A stretch of 64,000 nucleotides of DNA from NCBI RefSeq assembly GCF_037300705.1, contig NZ_CP147776.1, positions 5,834,857 to 5,898,856 on the forward strand, read 5' to 3'. The stretch comes from Massilia sp. W12 (GTDB lineage Bacteria > Pseudomonadota > Gammaproteobacteria > Burkholderiales > Burkholderiaceae_D). The translations under genes and the position numbers were made by a program. The notes under the pieces were generated by a model. The model was not told the DNA's origin and did not search any database. It saw only the letters and a program-made list of their open reading frames with translations. Every line of letters starts with the position of its first letter. Positions within the stretch are counted from its first letter, which is position 1. This document shows, one piece after another, positions 45,455-55,083 of the stretch.

Positions 45455-46060
45455 TCAGGATCTTGCGTCCAGCAGAATGCGCAGGAAGACATCGGCTTCC
45501 TGCTGATTGATTCTGCGCTCCAGGTCAATCCGTTTCGGTTGCCCGTTGTCATGCCAGGAAGCGTAGCGGATGCGCCAGCCGTCGGCGCTGTAAAAACTGT
45601 CTGCGCCTTGCGGATGGGCTTGAAACAAGTTGCCGTCAGCCAGGCGGCCGCAGCCGCGCAACCAGTCACGCAATCCAGCCACTGGCAGCGGCCAGCCCAA
45701 CAGTTTTTCGCTTAAAGCATCCACATCGGCGGCGACATGCTGCGCGCCTTGCATATCGGTGAATTGCGCGCCCCCGGCGGTGACGCTGACTTGCGCCATG
45801 CCCTGACCCAAGGGATTGCTGAGCAGAATCTGCAATTCCTGCGCCTGTTGACGCCAGGTGAAATTGGCTTGCATGCTCTGCTGCTTGCCTTCTCCGTGCT
45901 CATAGCGCACTGAGAGCCGGCCTTGCAATTCCAGTTGGCTGACAGCGGCGCATGTTTGCCGTGCCTCAGTTTGCGCCGCCGCGCTGAGCGGCAGGGCGGG
46001 CGCACTGGCGCAGCCGCTGCAGGCCAGCAGCAGCGGCAGATAGCAAAGCCGGAGCATCAT
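45455..46060 (-). CDS. lolB: Outer-membrane lipoprotein insertion protein LolB
   Basis: 201 residues with a signal peptide and lipobox (LLACSGC). LolB receives lipoproteins from LolA and inserts them in the inner leaflet of the outer membrane. WELQGRLS-like motif (LELQGRLSVRY), NFTWRQQ and the ILLSNPLGQGMAQV segment agree with the LolB fold. Its start overlaps the stop of the upstream TPR gene by four bases. Confidence 0.9.
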   Translation of the reverse strand: MMLRLCYLPLLLACSGCASAPALPLSAAAQTEARQTCAAVSQLELQGRLSVRYEHGEGKQQSMQANFTWRQQAQELQILLSNPLGQGMAQVSVTAGGAQFTDMQGAQHVAADVDALSEKLLGWPLPVAGLRDWLRGCGRLADGNLFQAHPQGADSFYSADGWRIRYASWHDNGQPKRIDLERRINQQEADVFLRILLDARS

Positions 46061-47919
46061 AATTTGAGTTGCAGCCGGTTGAGCGTGGTTTTCAGCGTGT
46101 CATTGGAAGGGTCTTTGACGGCGGCTTCGCGCAAAACCTTTTCCGCCGCTTCTTTCTGGCCGGCCTGCCACAGCACTTCGGCCAGATGGGCGCCGATTTC
46201 CGCGTCCGGGCGCAGGCTGTAAGCGCGCCGCAAAGTGATTTCCGCTTCTTTCAATTTGCCTTGGCGGAATTGCACCCAGCCCAGGCTGTCAAGAATGAAA
46301 GGATCGTCCGGCGCCAATTGCAGTGCTTTTTCAATCAGCGTTTGCGCTTCCGCCAGGCGGATATTGCGTTCAGCCAGCGAATAGCCCAGTGCGTTATAGG
46401 CATGGTGGTTGTCCGGCGCCAGTTTGATCACTTTGCGCAGACTGCTTTCCATCACCGCATAGCGCTGCAGTTTTTCGGCCAGCATCGCATGTTCATACAG
46501 CAAATCGGTATTCGACGGGGCCAATTGCAAACCCTGCTCCAGGCGCGCATAGGCTTCCAGCATGCGATTGGCTTCGCGCAGCAAGGCGACTTCCATTTGC
46601 AGGACTTGCACTTTTTCGGCTTCGTTTTGCGGCGTTTGCTGTTGCAATAATTGGCGCGCCTCCTCCAGCTTGCCATCTTTGGCCAGCAGCTGGGCGCGGC
46701 GCAGGGTGGCGTTCAGATATTGCGAAGAATCGCTGTCGTTGATTTTTTCCAGCCAGTCCAAGGCTTCTTTGCGTTGCCCCAGCTCTTCGGCAATCTGCGA
46801 CAGCATCAAGCGCACCCGGTTCGGGTCGCGCCCGTCATCACGCCCGTGGCCCGGGGTGTTAAGCCAGCGTTGCAAATATTCCTGCGCCGATTTGTAATCT
46901 TTTAATTGCAGATTGATCACACCCAGCGCATACAGGCAGGTCAGCTCTTGATACTTGGCCCCGAGCAGCACCTCGAACTGGCTGCGCGCAGCGGTGTATT
47001 GCTTGCGCTCGATCAGCATGCGGGCCCAGGACAGGCGCGCCTCATGCGCTTGCGGATGTTTCGTCAGAAAATCTTCGGCCAGCTTTTGCGATTGCGCCAG
47101 ATTGTCTGTGACATAAATCAGCGTCATCAGGGCCAGTTCGGAGTCCGGTTTGATGGCCAGCGCCGCATTCGCTTCCTGCTGCGCGCGCGCGCTGTCGCCC
47201 TTGGCCAGCGCAGCTTGCGCCAGCACCAGACGTGCTTCCAGGAATGATTGATGCGGGGCCAATAACTGTTCCAGCTGGCTGAACAGCAGTTTTTTATCCT
47301 TGGCTTGATTCAGGTAACGCTGATACAGCATGCTGATCACCGCGCCGCGCGCGGGAAGCGGGCTGTCCTGAATCCGTTTTTGGAACAGCGGCAGCACTTC
47401 GCCCAATTTATCCTGCATCACCGCCAGCGCCATATGGTATTGCGCGGCTTCGTCTGATGTCGGACTCAATTCGCGCCATAAACGCACCGCATTCATGCCC
47501 TCGTTCATCTGTTTGGCGCTAAGCGCGACCTCCATGGCGCGTCGCGCCAGACGCGGGTCGCGCGTTTGCTGCGCCAGCGACAACAAGGTGACATAGGAAG
47601 ATTGCCATTGGCCGCGCTGGGCTGCGATTTCCGAGGCCAGGGTGCGGTACAGCAGATCCGGCGATAAATTGAGCAACGGCAGATTGGGATCGGGTTGTTT
47701 CGGTTTGTCCTCGTCTTCGTCCTCATCCTCTTTAGCGGCTTCTTTGGCTGCAGGCGTGGACGCGCCATCTGACGCTGGTGTGGCTGGCGCGGCTTGCGCC
47801 AGCATGGGCGCAGCGCTGGATGGCAAGGCAGCGGCCTGGGCCGAGAGCAGGCTGCCCAGGCTGAGGAGTACGGCATTGGCGAGAGCGTTTTTCAAGGTGT
47901 TTCCCGACGGTTCTGGCAA
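46057..47919 (-). CDS. Exported tetratricopeptide repeat protein upstream of lolB
   Basis: 620 residues. A secretion signal (LKNALANAVLLSLGSLLSAQAAA) is followed by an acidic linker (EDEDEDEDK) and a long superhelix of TPR units from about 85 to the end. The clearest are the last ones (DNHHAYNALGYSLAERNIRLAEA, DPFILDSLGWVQFRQGKLKEAE, AEIGAHLAEVLWQAGQKEAAE). The start is either the TTG at 47919 or the TTG at 47895, which directly precedes the signal. The TPR-lolB-ispE order is conserved in Burkholderiales, suggesting an envelope-related role; its exact function is unknown. Confidence 0.85.
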   Translation of the reverse strand: MPEPSGNTLKNALANAVLLSLGSLLSAQAAALPSSAAPMLAQAAPATPASDGASTPAAKEAAKEDEDEDEDKPKQPDPNLPLLNLSPDLLYRTLASEIAAQRGQWQSSYVTLLSLAQQTRDPRLARRAMEVALSAKQMNEGMNAVRLWRELSPTSDEAAQYHMALAVMQDKLGEVLPLFQKRIQDSPLPARGAVISMLYQRYLNQAKDKKLLFSQLEQLLAPHQSFLEARLVLAQAALAKGDSARAQQEANAALAIKPDSELALMTLIYVTDNLAQSQKLAEDFLTKHPQAHEARLSWARMLIERKQYTAARSQFEVLLGAKYQELTCLYALGVINLQLKDYKSAQEYLQRWLNTPGHGRDDGRDPNRVRLMLSQIAEELGQRKEALDWLEKINDSDSSQYLNATLRRAQLLAKDGKLEEARQLLQQQTPQNEAEKVQVLQMEVALLREANRMLEAYARLEQGLQLAPSNTDLLYEHAMLAEKLQRYAVMESSLRKVIKLAPDNHHAYNALGYSLAERNIRLAEAQTLIEKALQLAPDDPFILDSLGWVQFRQGKLKEAEITLRRAYSLRPDAEIGAHLAEVLWQAGQKEAAEKVLREAAVKDPSNDTLKTTLNRLQLKL

Positions 47920-47994
47920 AATCCCATTGTACGCCCATGCAGTTTTCTGTGCAGGCGCGAACGTGCGCGGCTGTCAGTTTTTCAGGAAATCAAT

Positions 47995-48831
47995 ATGCCA
48001 GAATTGCCCGAAGTTGAAGTCACCCGGCGCGGTATTGCGCCTTATCTTGAGCAGGAAACCGTAAGCGGCCTGGTGTTGCGGCGCGAAGGCTTGCGCTGGC
48101 CGTTTGCGCCAGATCTGGCGCAGCAATTGATGGGCCGCAAAATCGAGGCATGCGAGCGGCGCGGCAAATATCTGATTTTGCAATTCGCCCATGGCGTTTT
48201 GATTCTGCACCTGGGCATGTCGGGCCATTTGCGCATTTTGCCGCCGGGGATTGCGCCGGAAAAACATGATCATGTCGATCTGCAAATGGGGCAGGGCGCA
48301 GCCGCGCGCGTATTGCGTTTCACCGATCCGCGCCGTTTTGGCGCTGTGCTGTGGCATGCGCATGCCGACGGCCCTTGGCAGGCCCATCCGCTGTTGGCGC
48401 ATCTGGGCGTCGAGCCATTGCAAGAGGGCTTTGACGGCGCGGTTTTACACCAGGGCTGCCGCAAGCGCAGCGCCGCCATCAAGCAAGTGTTGCTGGCAGG
48501 CGACATTGTGGTCGGGGTTGGCAATATCTATTGCTCGGAAGCGCTGTTCATGGCGCGCATTCATCCGAAAACCCCGGCCAACCGCTTGAGCCGGGCGCGA
48601 TGCGATAAGCTGGCCGGGGCGATCCGGCAGATTTTGGCGGCGGCGATTGAAAAAGGCGGCAGCACCCTGCGCGATTTTCTGCAAGTCAACGGCCAGAGCG
48701 GCTATTTTCAGCAGGATTATTTTGTGTATGCGCGCAGCGGGCAGCCGTGCCGCGTTTGCCAGCATCCGGTGCGCCAATTGCAACAGGGACAGCGCTCGAC
48801 TTTTTATTGCGCCCATTGCCAGCACTGGTAG
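47995..48831 (+). CDS. mutM: Formamidopyrimidine-DNA glycosylase
   Basis: Removes 8-oxoguanine and other oxidised purines from DNA (with AP lyase activity). 278 residues. It starts MPELPEVEVTRRG, where Pro2 is the catalytic nucleophile and Glu3 is conserved. The H2TH region contains VGVGNIYCSEALF, and the C-terminal zinc finger is CRVCQHPV...YCAHC. AGGAAAT precedes the ATG. The window also carries mutY, the partner in the 8-oxoguanine system, two genes downstream. Confidence 0.97.
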   Translation: MPELPEVEVTRRGIAPYLEQETVSGLVLRREGLRWPFAPDLAQQLMGRKIEACERRGKYLILQFAHGVLILHLGMSGHLRILPPGIAPEKHDHVDLQMGQGAAARVLRFTDPRRFGAVLWHAHADGPWQAHPLLAHLGVEPLQEGFDGAVLHQGCRKRSAAIKQVLLAGDIVVGVGNIYCSEALFMARIHPKTPANRLSRARCDKLAGAIRQILAAAIEKGGSTLRDFLQVNGQSGYFQQDYFVYARSGQPCRVCQHPVRQLQQGQRSTFYCAHCQHW

Positions 48832-49055
48832 GCTGCGGCGCCATTTTGTACTCGCTATCAGAACAAAAATTGGGCACAATCTGAGACAGGCTGTGGGCAA
48901 AGGCAGCCAGCCTTGCTATTTGCATAATGCTCGTGGCGCACTTTGTTGCCCTATATAATGAAGGCATACAGGCGGCGCAAGACGGGTGACACAGCGCCGT
49001 ATAAGATGAATCAAACAATGGAACCGGCTGCGGTTCCGCAACGTGTGGGGGCAAT

Positions 49056-50987
49056 GTGAGTACTCTGGTGCAGGATTTCAAGGAATACAGCGCATGGCGG
49101 CAAGGCGTCGTGACGACATTGCAGAAGTATCGCGAATTTGTCGGGCAGGCTGAGCTGTCCGATCCCGCCAGCGAACAGCGCTTCAACCGCGTGTTGTCAC
49201 GCTTGGCGGATGATAAATTGTCGATTGCGTTCGTCGCTGAATTTTCGCGCGGCAAGTCGGAATTGATCAATTCCATTTTCTTTGCAGATTACGGGCAGCG
49301 CATTCTGCCTTCCTCCGCCGGTCGCACCACCATGTGTCCGACCGAGCTGATGTACGATGCGGCGATTCCACCCTGCATCCGTTTGTTGCCGATTGAAACC
49401 CGGGCCGAATCCAAATCCACCAGCGAATACAAGAGCCAGCCGGAGCAATGGACGGTGTTGCCGCTGGATATCAATTCCGGCGACGGCATGTTGGAAGCGT
49501 TCAAGCAAGTCAGCCTGACCAAATACGTTTCCACCGAGGAAGCCAAGCGCTTCGGCCTGTACGATGAATCCGACCCGGATTCCAGCCTGACCGTCAATGA
49601 AGACGGACAGGTTGAAATCTCCCTGTGGCGCCATGCCATCATCAATTTCCCGCATCCTTTGCTCAAGCAAGGTTTGGTGATTCTGGATACGCCTGGTTTG
49701 AACGCCATCGGCACCGAACCTGAACTGACCTTGAACCTGATTCCGAATGCGCACGCGGTGCTGTTCATTCTGGCGGCGGATACCGGCGTCACCAAGAGCG
49801 ATATCGACGTGTGGCGCAATCACATCGGCGCCGGCGCCGGGCGCATGGTGGTGTTGAACAAAATCGACAGCATGTGGGATGAGTTGCGCTCTGCCGCAGA
49901 AATCGAAACCCAGATTGACAAGCAGGTTGGCAGCGTGGCGCATATGCTGGCGCTGGAAAAGAAATATGTGTTCCCGGTGTCGGCGCAAAAAGGCCTGGTC
50001 GGCAAAATCAACCGCGACCGCGAAATGTTGCAAAAGAGCCGCCTGCCGGCCTTGGAAAATGCGCTGTCAAACGAGCTGATTCCATCCAAGCGCGACATTA
50101 TTTGCCGCCAATTGCAAGCCGATATCGATGCGCTGCTGTTGGCGCAAAACACCATGTTGTCTTCGCGCACGCGCAGCGTGGTCGAGCAATTATTCGAGTT
50201 TAAAGCCCTGCGCGGCAAGAACAAGAATGTGGTCGAACACATGATGAAGCGGATCGATGCGGAAAAGAAAGACTTTGATTCCAGTCTGCTCAAGCTGCAA
50301 GGCACGCGCACCGTTTTCACCCGCCTGTCCACCGAGGTGTACACCAGCCTGGGCATGGATATTCTGAAAGAAGACATCGAAAAAACCCGTGAAGCGATGA
50401 AAAACAGCAAGCTGTCCGGCGGTTTGCGCGACGCGGTGAAGAATTTCTTTGATCAAATCAAGCGCAATCTCGATTCCTCCGACAAAAAGACAGAGGAAAT
50501 CACCGAGATGATGACCGTGATGTATCGCAAATTCTCAACCGAGCACGGCTTGGCGCTGTCTTTGCCGATGCCGTTCTCGCTGGAAAAATACCGCAAAGAA
50601 ATCACCATGATCGAAGGCGTGTACCAGAAGCAATTCGGGGTGGCGACCATGATGACCACATCGCGCGCGATTTTGATGCAAAAATTCTTTGATTCGATTG
50701 CTTCGCGCGTGAAACAAAGTTTTGTGCAGGCCAACCGCGATGTCGAAGCCTGGCTGAAAGTGATCATGGCCCCGCTCGAATCGCAGATCCGCGAGCATAA
50801 AGAGCAGCTGAAAAACCGCATGGTCTCGATCCAGCGCATTCACACCGCAACCGACAGCCTGGAAGAGAAAATCAAGTCGTTTGAAGAAATGCAGGCGGAA
50901 TTGGACAAAGAAAAAGCGGCCTTCCAGGAACTGGAAAATGAGTTGCGCACCGCGCTGGCGGCTGAAGTGAAGTTATCTGAAGAGTGA
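49056..50987 (+). CDS. Bacterial dynamin-like GTPase
   Basis: 643 residues. A dynamin-type G domain: G1 AEFSRGKSELIN (61-72), G2 Thr in GRTTMCPTE, G3 LDTPGLNAIG, G4 NKID. A long, strongly helical C-terminal part (about 340-643) with charged coiled-coil segments (EKIKSFEEMQAELDKEKAAF) matches the stalk of dynamin-like proteins. Such proteins remodel or protect membranes. It starts at GTG 49056 after GGGGGC; a 7-bp hairpin (49020-49037) lies in the leader. It sits between mutM and mutY, with mutY beginning within 45 bp of its stop. Confidence 0.85.
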   Translation: MSTLVQDFKEYSAWRQGVVTTLQKYREFVGQAELSDPASEQRFNRVLSRLADDKLSIAFVAEFSRGKSELINSIFFADYGQRILPSSAGRTTMCPTELMYDAAIPPCIRLLPIETRAESKSTSEYKSQPEQWTVLPLDINSGDGMLEAFKQVSLTKYVSTEEAKRFGLYDESDPDSSLTVNEDGQVEISLWRHAIINFPHPLLKQGLVILDTPGLNAIGTEPELTLNLIPNAHAVLFILAADTGVTKSDIDVWRNHIGAGAGRMVVLNKIDSMWDELRSAAEIETQIDKQVGSVAHMLALEKKYVFPVSAQKGLVGKINRDREMLQKSRLPALENALSNELIPSKRDIICRQLQADIDALLLAQNTMLSSRTRSVVEQLFEFKALRGKNKNVVEHMMKRIDAEKKDFDSSLLKLQGTRTVFTRLSTEVYTSLGMDILKEDIEKTREAMKNSKLSGGLRDAVKNFFDQIKRNLDSSDKKTEEITEMMTVMYRKFSTEHGLALSLPMPFSLEKYRKEITMIEGVYQKQFGVATMMTTSRAILMQKFFDSIASRVKQSFVQANRDVEAWLKVIMAPLESQIREHKEQLKNRMVSIQRIHTATDSLEEKIKSFEEMQAELDKEKAAFQELENELRTALAAEVKLSEE

Positions 50988-51003
50988 AAGCTGCATCCTC
51001 CAC

Positions 51004-51031
51004 CATTGCGCCGCCTGCGGGCGGCGCAATG
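51004..51031 (+). promoter_or_regulatory. Hairpin covering the mutY start codon
   Basis: CATTGCGCCGCC-TGCG-GGCGGCGCAATG, a perfect 12-bp stem. The mutY ATG (51029-51031) is inside the right arm, so translation initiation would require unfolding; no T-run, so not an ordinary terminator. Confidence 0.55.
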
Positions 51032-52135
51032 ACGTATACCGATCCCACCTTTTCGGCTGACCTGATCGCCTGGCAGAGCCGGCATGGGCGGCACAGCCTG
51101 CCATGGCAAAACACGCGCGACGCCTATCGCATCTGGCTGTCAGAAATCATGCTGCAGCAGACCCAGGTCAGCGCGGTGATTCCCTACTATGAGAAATTTT
51201 TAACGCGCTTCCCTGATTTGGCCACGCTGGCGGCGGCTGATCAAGCCGACGTGATGGCGTATTGGAGCGGTCTGGGCTACTACAGCCGGGCGCGCAATTT
51301 GCACGCCTGCGCACAAGCGGTGATGCGAGGGCATGGCGGCGTGTTTCCGGCAGATCCGGCCAAGTTGGCCGATTTGCCCGGCATAGGCCGTTCCACCGCC
51401 GCCGCGATTGCCGCCTTTTCCTACGGCGTGCGGGCGGCGATTTTGGATGGCAATGTCAAACGCGTGTTTGCGCGCGTGTTTGGCGTTGATGTCTGGCCGG
51501 GCGAAAAGAAAACTGAACAGCAGTTGTGGTTGCGCGCCGAAGCGCTCTTGCCGGTGCAGGGGATCGAAGCCTACACCCAGGGTTTGATGGATTTGGGCGC
51601 CACCCTGTGCACGCGCAGCAAGCCGGATTGCGCGCGTTGCCCTTTCCAGGCGCGCTGTGTGGCGCATGCCACAGGGCGCACCGCCGAATTGCCGGTCAAA
51701 AAACCGGCGCGCGAAATCCCGGAAAAATACGCGCATTTGCTGATTTTGCAGGCTGAAGGGCATATTTTGTTGGAACAAAGGCCGCAGCTTGGCATCTGGG
51801 GCGGCTTACTCTCCTTGCCAGAGCTGGCCGGCCACGTCAGCCAGGATGATGAATATGATGCGGACTGGATTGCGCAGGAAGCCGCGCAGCGTTTCGGAGC
51901 CAGAGATGCAGCCTGCCGCGCTTTGCCGCCACTGAGTCACCAATTCACCCATTTCCGCTTGCATATTCAGCCGTGGCTGCTGGATCTGGCGCAGATGCCG
52001 CAGATGCTGGCGAATCAAGATTGGACGTGGCGCTTGTGCAGCACATTGCAAGACCTTGGCTTGCCGGCCCCGGTGAAAAAATTGCTGACCGGCTTGTATG
52101 AGCAGCCTGCTTTATGGCGGCAGGATGGCGTTTGA
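51029..52135 (+). CDS. mutY: A/G-specific adenine glycosylase
   Basis: Removes adenine mispaired with 8-oxoguanine. 368 residues: HhH-GPD domain with catalytic Glu in SEIMLQQTQV, the helix-hairpin-helix LPGIGRSTAAAIAAFSYG and catalytic Asp in AILDGNVKRV. The [4Fe-4S] ligands are in CTRSKPDCARCPFQARC (C-x6-C-x2-C-x5-C). A C-terminal Nudix-like domain (about 235-350) recognises the oxidised base. The start at MTYTDPTFS fits homologs; GTG 50984, overlapping the dynamin stop, is an alternative that would avoid the start-codon hairpin. Confidence 0.95.
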   Translation: MTYTDPTFSADLIAWQSRHGRHSLPWQNTRDAYRIWLSEIMLQQTQVSAVIPYYEKFLTRFPDLATLAAADQADVMAYWSGLGYYSRARNLHACAQAVMRGHGGVFPADPAKLADLPGIGRSTAAAIAAFSYGVRAAILDGNVKRVFARVFGVDVWPGEKKTEQQLWLRAEALLPVQGIEAYTQGLMDLGATLCTRSKPDCARCPFQARCVAHATGRTAELPVKKPAREIPEKYAHLLILQAEGHILLEQRPQLGIWGGLLSLPELAGHVSQDDEYDADWIAQEAAQRFGARDAACRALPPLSHQFTHFRLHIQPWLLDLAQMPQMLANQDWTWRLCSTLQDLGLPAPVKKLLTGLYEQPALWRQDGV

Positions 52136-52168
52136 TTCAGTGTTTGAGGTCTTTCCCGGGGGATATGG

Positions 52169-52198
52169 TTGCTATAAGGAAACCATTTTCCCTATAAT
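52169..52198 (+). promoter_or_regulatory. Promoter of the small secreted protein gene
   Basis: TTGCTA (52169-52174), 18 bases, TATAAT (52193-52198), 24 bp upstream of the ATG at 52222. The -10 is a perfect match. Confidence 0.6.
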
Positions 52199-52221
52199 AG
52201 CCGCTCATTCAGGAGTATGGC

Positions 52222-52755
52222 ATGGGGAATTGGAAACACATCAGTCTGGCAATCTGTCTGCTTTGTTCAAATTGGACAGTGCAGGCGCAAGCAAAAAACG
52301 ATCCGGCGCAGATCAGTAAATACATCGAGCCTTTGCGCAGTTTGATCGCCACCGAATCCGCGTTGGAAACCGGGCAAAAAATGTGTGCTGCGCTGGGCAG
52401 CGCAAGCGAACAGGGTTTTCAAGCTGCTTTAAAAGATTGGAAAAAGCGTAACGCCGACTATTTGAAAGTCTTGCCGTTCTGGGAGCGCTATTTCAGAAAA
52501 GCGATGCGTCAGGCCAGCTACAGCGAAGATGAGATTGAAGCGGAAATCGCCAAGCTCAACAGCGGCGCGGCCAAGAGCGGCAGTAAAAATGTGCAAGACA
52601 GTTTTCCCGGCAAAAAAGCCAATCCTGAAGCCTGTTCACGGGTGGTCAAAGCGCTCGATGCCGGCAACCATGAAGTGAATAAAAACCCGAAAAATGCGGC
52701 GGCGCTGCGTGAATTGGCGCAAAAACAGCGCGAAGATGAAATCGGCATGCGCTGA
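52222..52755 (+). CDS. Small secreted protein of unknown function
   Basis: 177 residues with a signal peptide (MGNWKHISLAICLLCSNWTVQAQA, cleavage near AQA). The mature part is helical and charged, with two Cys (in GQKMCAALG and PEACSRVV) that could form a disulfide. No domain is recognised. AGGAG precedes the ATG and a good promoter lies just upstream, so the gene is expressed on its own. It converges on rapZ with an 17-base gap. Confidence 0.65.
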   Translation: MGNWKHISLAICLLCSNWTVQAQAKNDPAQISKYIEPLRSLIATESALETGQKMCAALGSASEQGFQAALKDWKKRNADYLKVLPFWERYFRKAMRQASYSEDEIEAEIAKLNSGAAKSGSKNVQDSFPGKKANPEACSRVVKALDAGNHEVNKNPKNAAALRELAQKQREDEIGMR

Positions 52756-52772
52756 GCTTGCCGCCCGCAGCT

Positions 52773-53624
52773 TTACAGTTCCCGGTGCCGCACCACCACT
52801 TGCAAGCCATCCTGCTGGCGCGTGCGGAAGTGCGCGGCCAGACTTTCCGCGATGAATACTGAACGGTGCTGGCCGCCGGTGCAACCCAGCGCCACTGTCA
52901 GATAACTGCGGTTGTCTTTCTGAAAGGCGGGCAGCCATTTTTGCAGAAAGGTTTGGATATCTTCCTGCATCGCTTGCACCGGCGCCTGGGCGCGCAGCCA
53001 GTCGGCGACCGGGGCGTCACGTCCGCTCAGCGGGCGCAAAGGCAGCTCATAAAATGGATTCGGCAGGGCGCGCACATCAAATACAAAATCCGCCGCCAGC
53101 GGCACGCCGTTTTTAAACGCGAAGGATTCAAAAATCAGATTCAGCGCGGCATGTTCCAGCGCAATGAATTCCTTGACCCACAAACGCAATTTATTCGCCG
53201 CCAGATGCGAAGTGTCCAGCACTTGCGCCAGCATTTCCACCGGGGCCAGGGCTTCGCGCTCTTTTTCAATACATTCAATCAGGGAATATTCCGCCGCGCG
53301 GTGGCTTAGCGGATGACTGCGCCGGGTTTCAGAAAAGCGCGCCACCAGCGTGGGCGTATTCGCAGTCAGATACAGGATTTTGATGTCATGCGTGCTGGCG
53401 CGCAGCGCTTGGATGCTGGCCGGCAAATTGCTCAGTGAGGAAGCGCTGCGCACATCCATCGCCACCGCCAGTTCGCGCACGCCATCCGCCGCCAGGGTTT
53501 CCGCCAGCGCCTGCAACAGGGCCGGCGGCATATTGTCCACGCAGTAATAACCGGCATCCTCCAGCACATTCAGCGCTACCGATTTGCCTGAGCCTGACAT
53601 ACCGGTGATGATGACGATGCGCAT
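52773..53624 (-). CDS. rapZ: RNase adapter / nucleotide-binding protein RapZ
   Basis: 283 residues. A Walker A at [12 protein letters not shown] (8-19), DNMPPALL, and the C-terminal conserved [11 protein letters not shown]-type motif ([16 protein letters not shown]). In E. coli RapZ binds GlmZ sRNA and directs RNase E to control glucosamine-6-phosphate synthase. It is the last gene of ptsN-hprK-rapZ; the gap to hprK is 4 bases. Confidence 0.95.
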   Translation of the reverse strand: MRIVIITGMSGSGKSVALNVLEDAGYYCVDNMPPALLQALAETLAADGVRELAVAMDVRSASSLSNLPASIQALRASTHDIKILYLTANTPTLVARFSETRRSHPLSHRAAEYSLIECIEKEREALAPVEMLAQVLDTSHLAANKLRLWVKEFIALEHAALNLIFESFAFKNGVPLAADFVFDVRALPNPFYELPLRPLSGRDAPVADWLRAQAPVQAMQEDIQTFLQKWLPAFQKDNRSYLTVALGCTGGQHRSVFIAESLAAHFRTRQQDGLQVVVRHREL

Positions 53625-53628
53625 TGCT

Positions 53629-54564
53629 TCAGTCTCCGCTCATGGCCTGGCGCTGCCGTTCGACGAATTCGGCCAGGGTGTCAATGCCGCGCAATTGCAT
53701 GATTGTGTTGCGCACAGCGGCTTCCAGCAGCACCGCAATATTGCGCCCGGCGGCCACCGGGATAATCACTTTGCGGATTGGCAGGCCCAGCACGTCTTCA
53801 GTCGGGTTCATAAAGGGCAGACGATCCGGCTCTTCTTCCAGCGTGCGGCGGCGCACCAGATGCACAATCAGCTTTAAGCGCATTTTGCGCCGCACTGCGG
53901 TTTCGCCAAAAATCGCCTTGATATCGAGCAGCCCCAGGCCGCGCACTTCCAGCAGATTTTGCAACAGCGCAGGGCAGCGTCCTTCGATCATATTCGGCGC
54001 AATGCGGGCGAATTCGACCGCATCATCCGCCACCAGGCCATGGTTGCGTGAAATCAATTCCAGCCCGAGTTCGCTTTTGCCCAGGCCGGAGTCGCCGGTG
54101 ATCAGCACACCCACCCCCAGCACATCCATGAACACGCCGTGCATGATGATGCGCGGCGCCAGTTTTTTGGACAGATACACGCGCAGATAGTCGATCACCT
54201 GCGCCGCCGGCAGTGGTGTGGAAAACAGGGGGATGTTTCTTTCGTCGCAGATGGAGAGAATATCGGGCGGGGTTTCCAGGCCCTGCGCAATCACCAGCGC
54301 GGGCGGGCCGCCGGAGATCAGTTCTTCAATCTGATAGGCGCGCGACTCGGGCTTCAAGCGCTGGTAGTAATTGATTTCCTGATGGCCGAAAACCTGGATG
54401 CGGCCAGGGTGGATCAAATTCAAGTGGCCGACTTGATCAGCGGCAGAGGCCATATCGCCGGAAATCAGCCGCTCGCCACCCGGAAAGCCGGCGAACCAGC
54501 CCAACTGCAAAGATTCACGATTCTCATCGTACAGCTGCTGGATGGTCAGGGGTGTGGGCATCAT
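53629..54564 (-). CDS. hprK: HPr kinase/phosphorylase
   Basis: 311 residues. Phosphorylates and dephosphorylates the regulatory Ser of HPr-type proteins. The Walker [16 protein letters not shown] (near 155-169), [13 protein letters not shown] before it, and the family signature [15 protein letters not shown] are present. In betaproteobacteria HprK controls a regulatory PTS rather than sugar uptake. It starts with ATGATG at 54564 and lies 39 bp after ptsN. Confidence 0.96.
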   Translation of the reverse strand: MMPTPLTIQQLYDENRESLQLGWFAGFPGGERLISGDMASAADQVGHLNLIHPGRIQVFGHQEINYYQRLKPESRAYQIEELISGGPPALVIAQGLETPPDILSICDERNIPLFSTPLPAAQVIDYLRVYLSKKLAPRIIMHGVFMDVLGVGVLITGDSGLGKSELGLELISRNHGLVADDAVEFARIAPNMIEGRCPALLQNLLEVRGLGLLDIKAIFGETAVRRKMRLKLIVHLVRRRTLEEEPDRLPFMNPTEDVLGLPIRKVIIPVAAGRNIAVLLEAAVRNTIMQLRGIDTLAEFVERQRQAMSGD

Positions 54565-54603
54565 AGGCTAAAACCTGGCGAAAAAAATCGCAAAAAGCTT
54601 GCG

Positions 54604-55083
54604 TTAAACAATGCTTTGCAAACTGGATTGCCAATTCACAATGTTTTGGTGCACCACCGCAGCCGACGTTTCTTGCGTCAGCATATTACGGAAGTTGTCA
54701 TCGGAACACATTTCTGCAATTTCCGACAGAATTTCCAGATGCATCTCTGTAACGTTATCAGGAATGAGGAGGAAGAACAACAGATTGACCGGCGCCCCAT
54801 CCGGCGATTCAAATGGAATCGGGTCGGCCAGACGCACAAATGCGGCCAGCGGCGTTTTCAATTTCACGCCTTTCATGCGGCCATGCGGCACTGCAATGCC
54901 GCTGCCAATCCCGGTCGAACCCAGGCATTCGCGAGCAAACAGGCTTTCTGAAACCGTGGCGCGGGCAATCCCGCAATTATTTTCAAAGATCAGCCCGGCT
55001 TGCTCAAACACCCGTTTTTTGCTGGATACCGTCAAATCCAGCACAACATTCTCAGGCGGTAAAATTCTACTCAGCTTGGTCAT
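54604..55083 (-). CDS. ptsN: PTS IIA-Ntr nitrogen regulatory protein
   Basis: 159 residues of the EIIA-fructose/mannitol fold; the phosphorylated His is in GIAVPHGRMKG (near residue 67). It has a regulatory role (potassium, nitrogen and PHB metabolism in other species). The start MTKLSRILPPENV at 55083 has only a weak ribosome-binding site. hpf and rpoN, usually upstream of ptsN, are not present here; the preceding gene is the DUF4124 protein, 302 bp away. Confidence 0.94.
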   Translation of the reverse strand: MTKLSRILPPENVVLDLTVSSKKRVFEQAGLIFENNCGIARATVSESLFARECLGSTGIGSGIAVPHGRMKGVKLKTPLAAFVRLADPIPFESPDGAPVNLLFFLLIPDNVTEMHLEILSEIAEMCSDDNFRNMLTQETSAAVVHQNIVNWQSSLQSIV

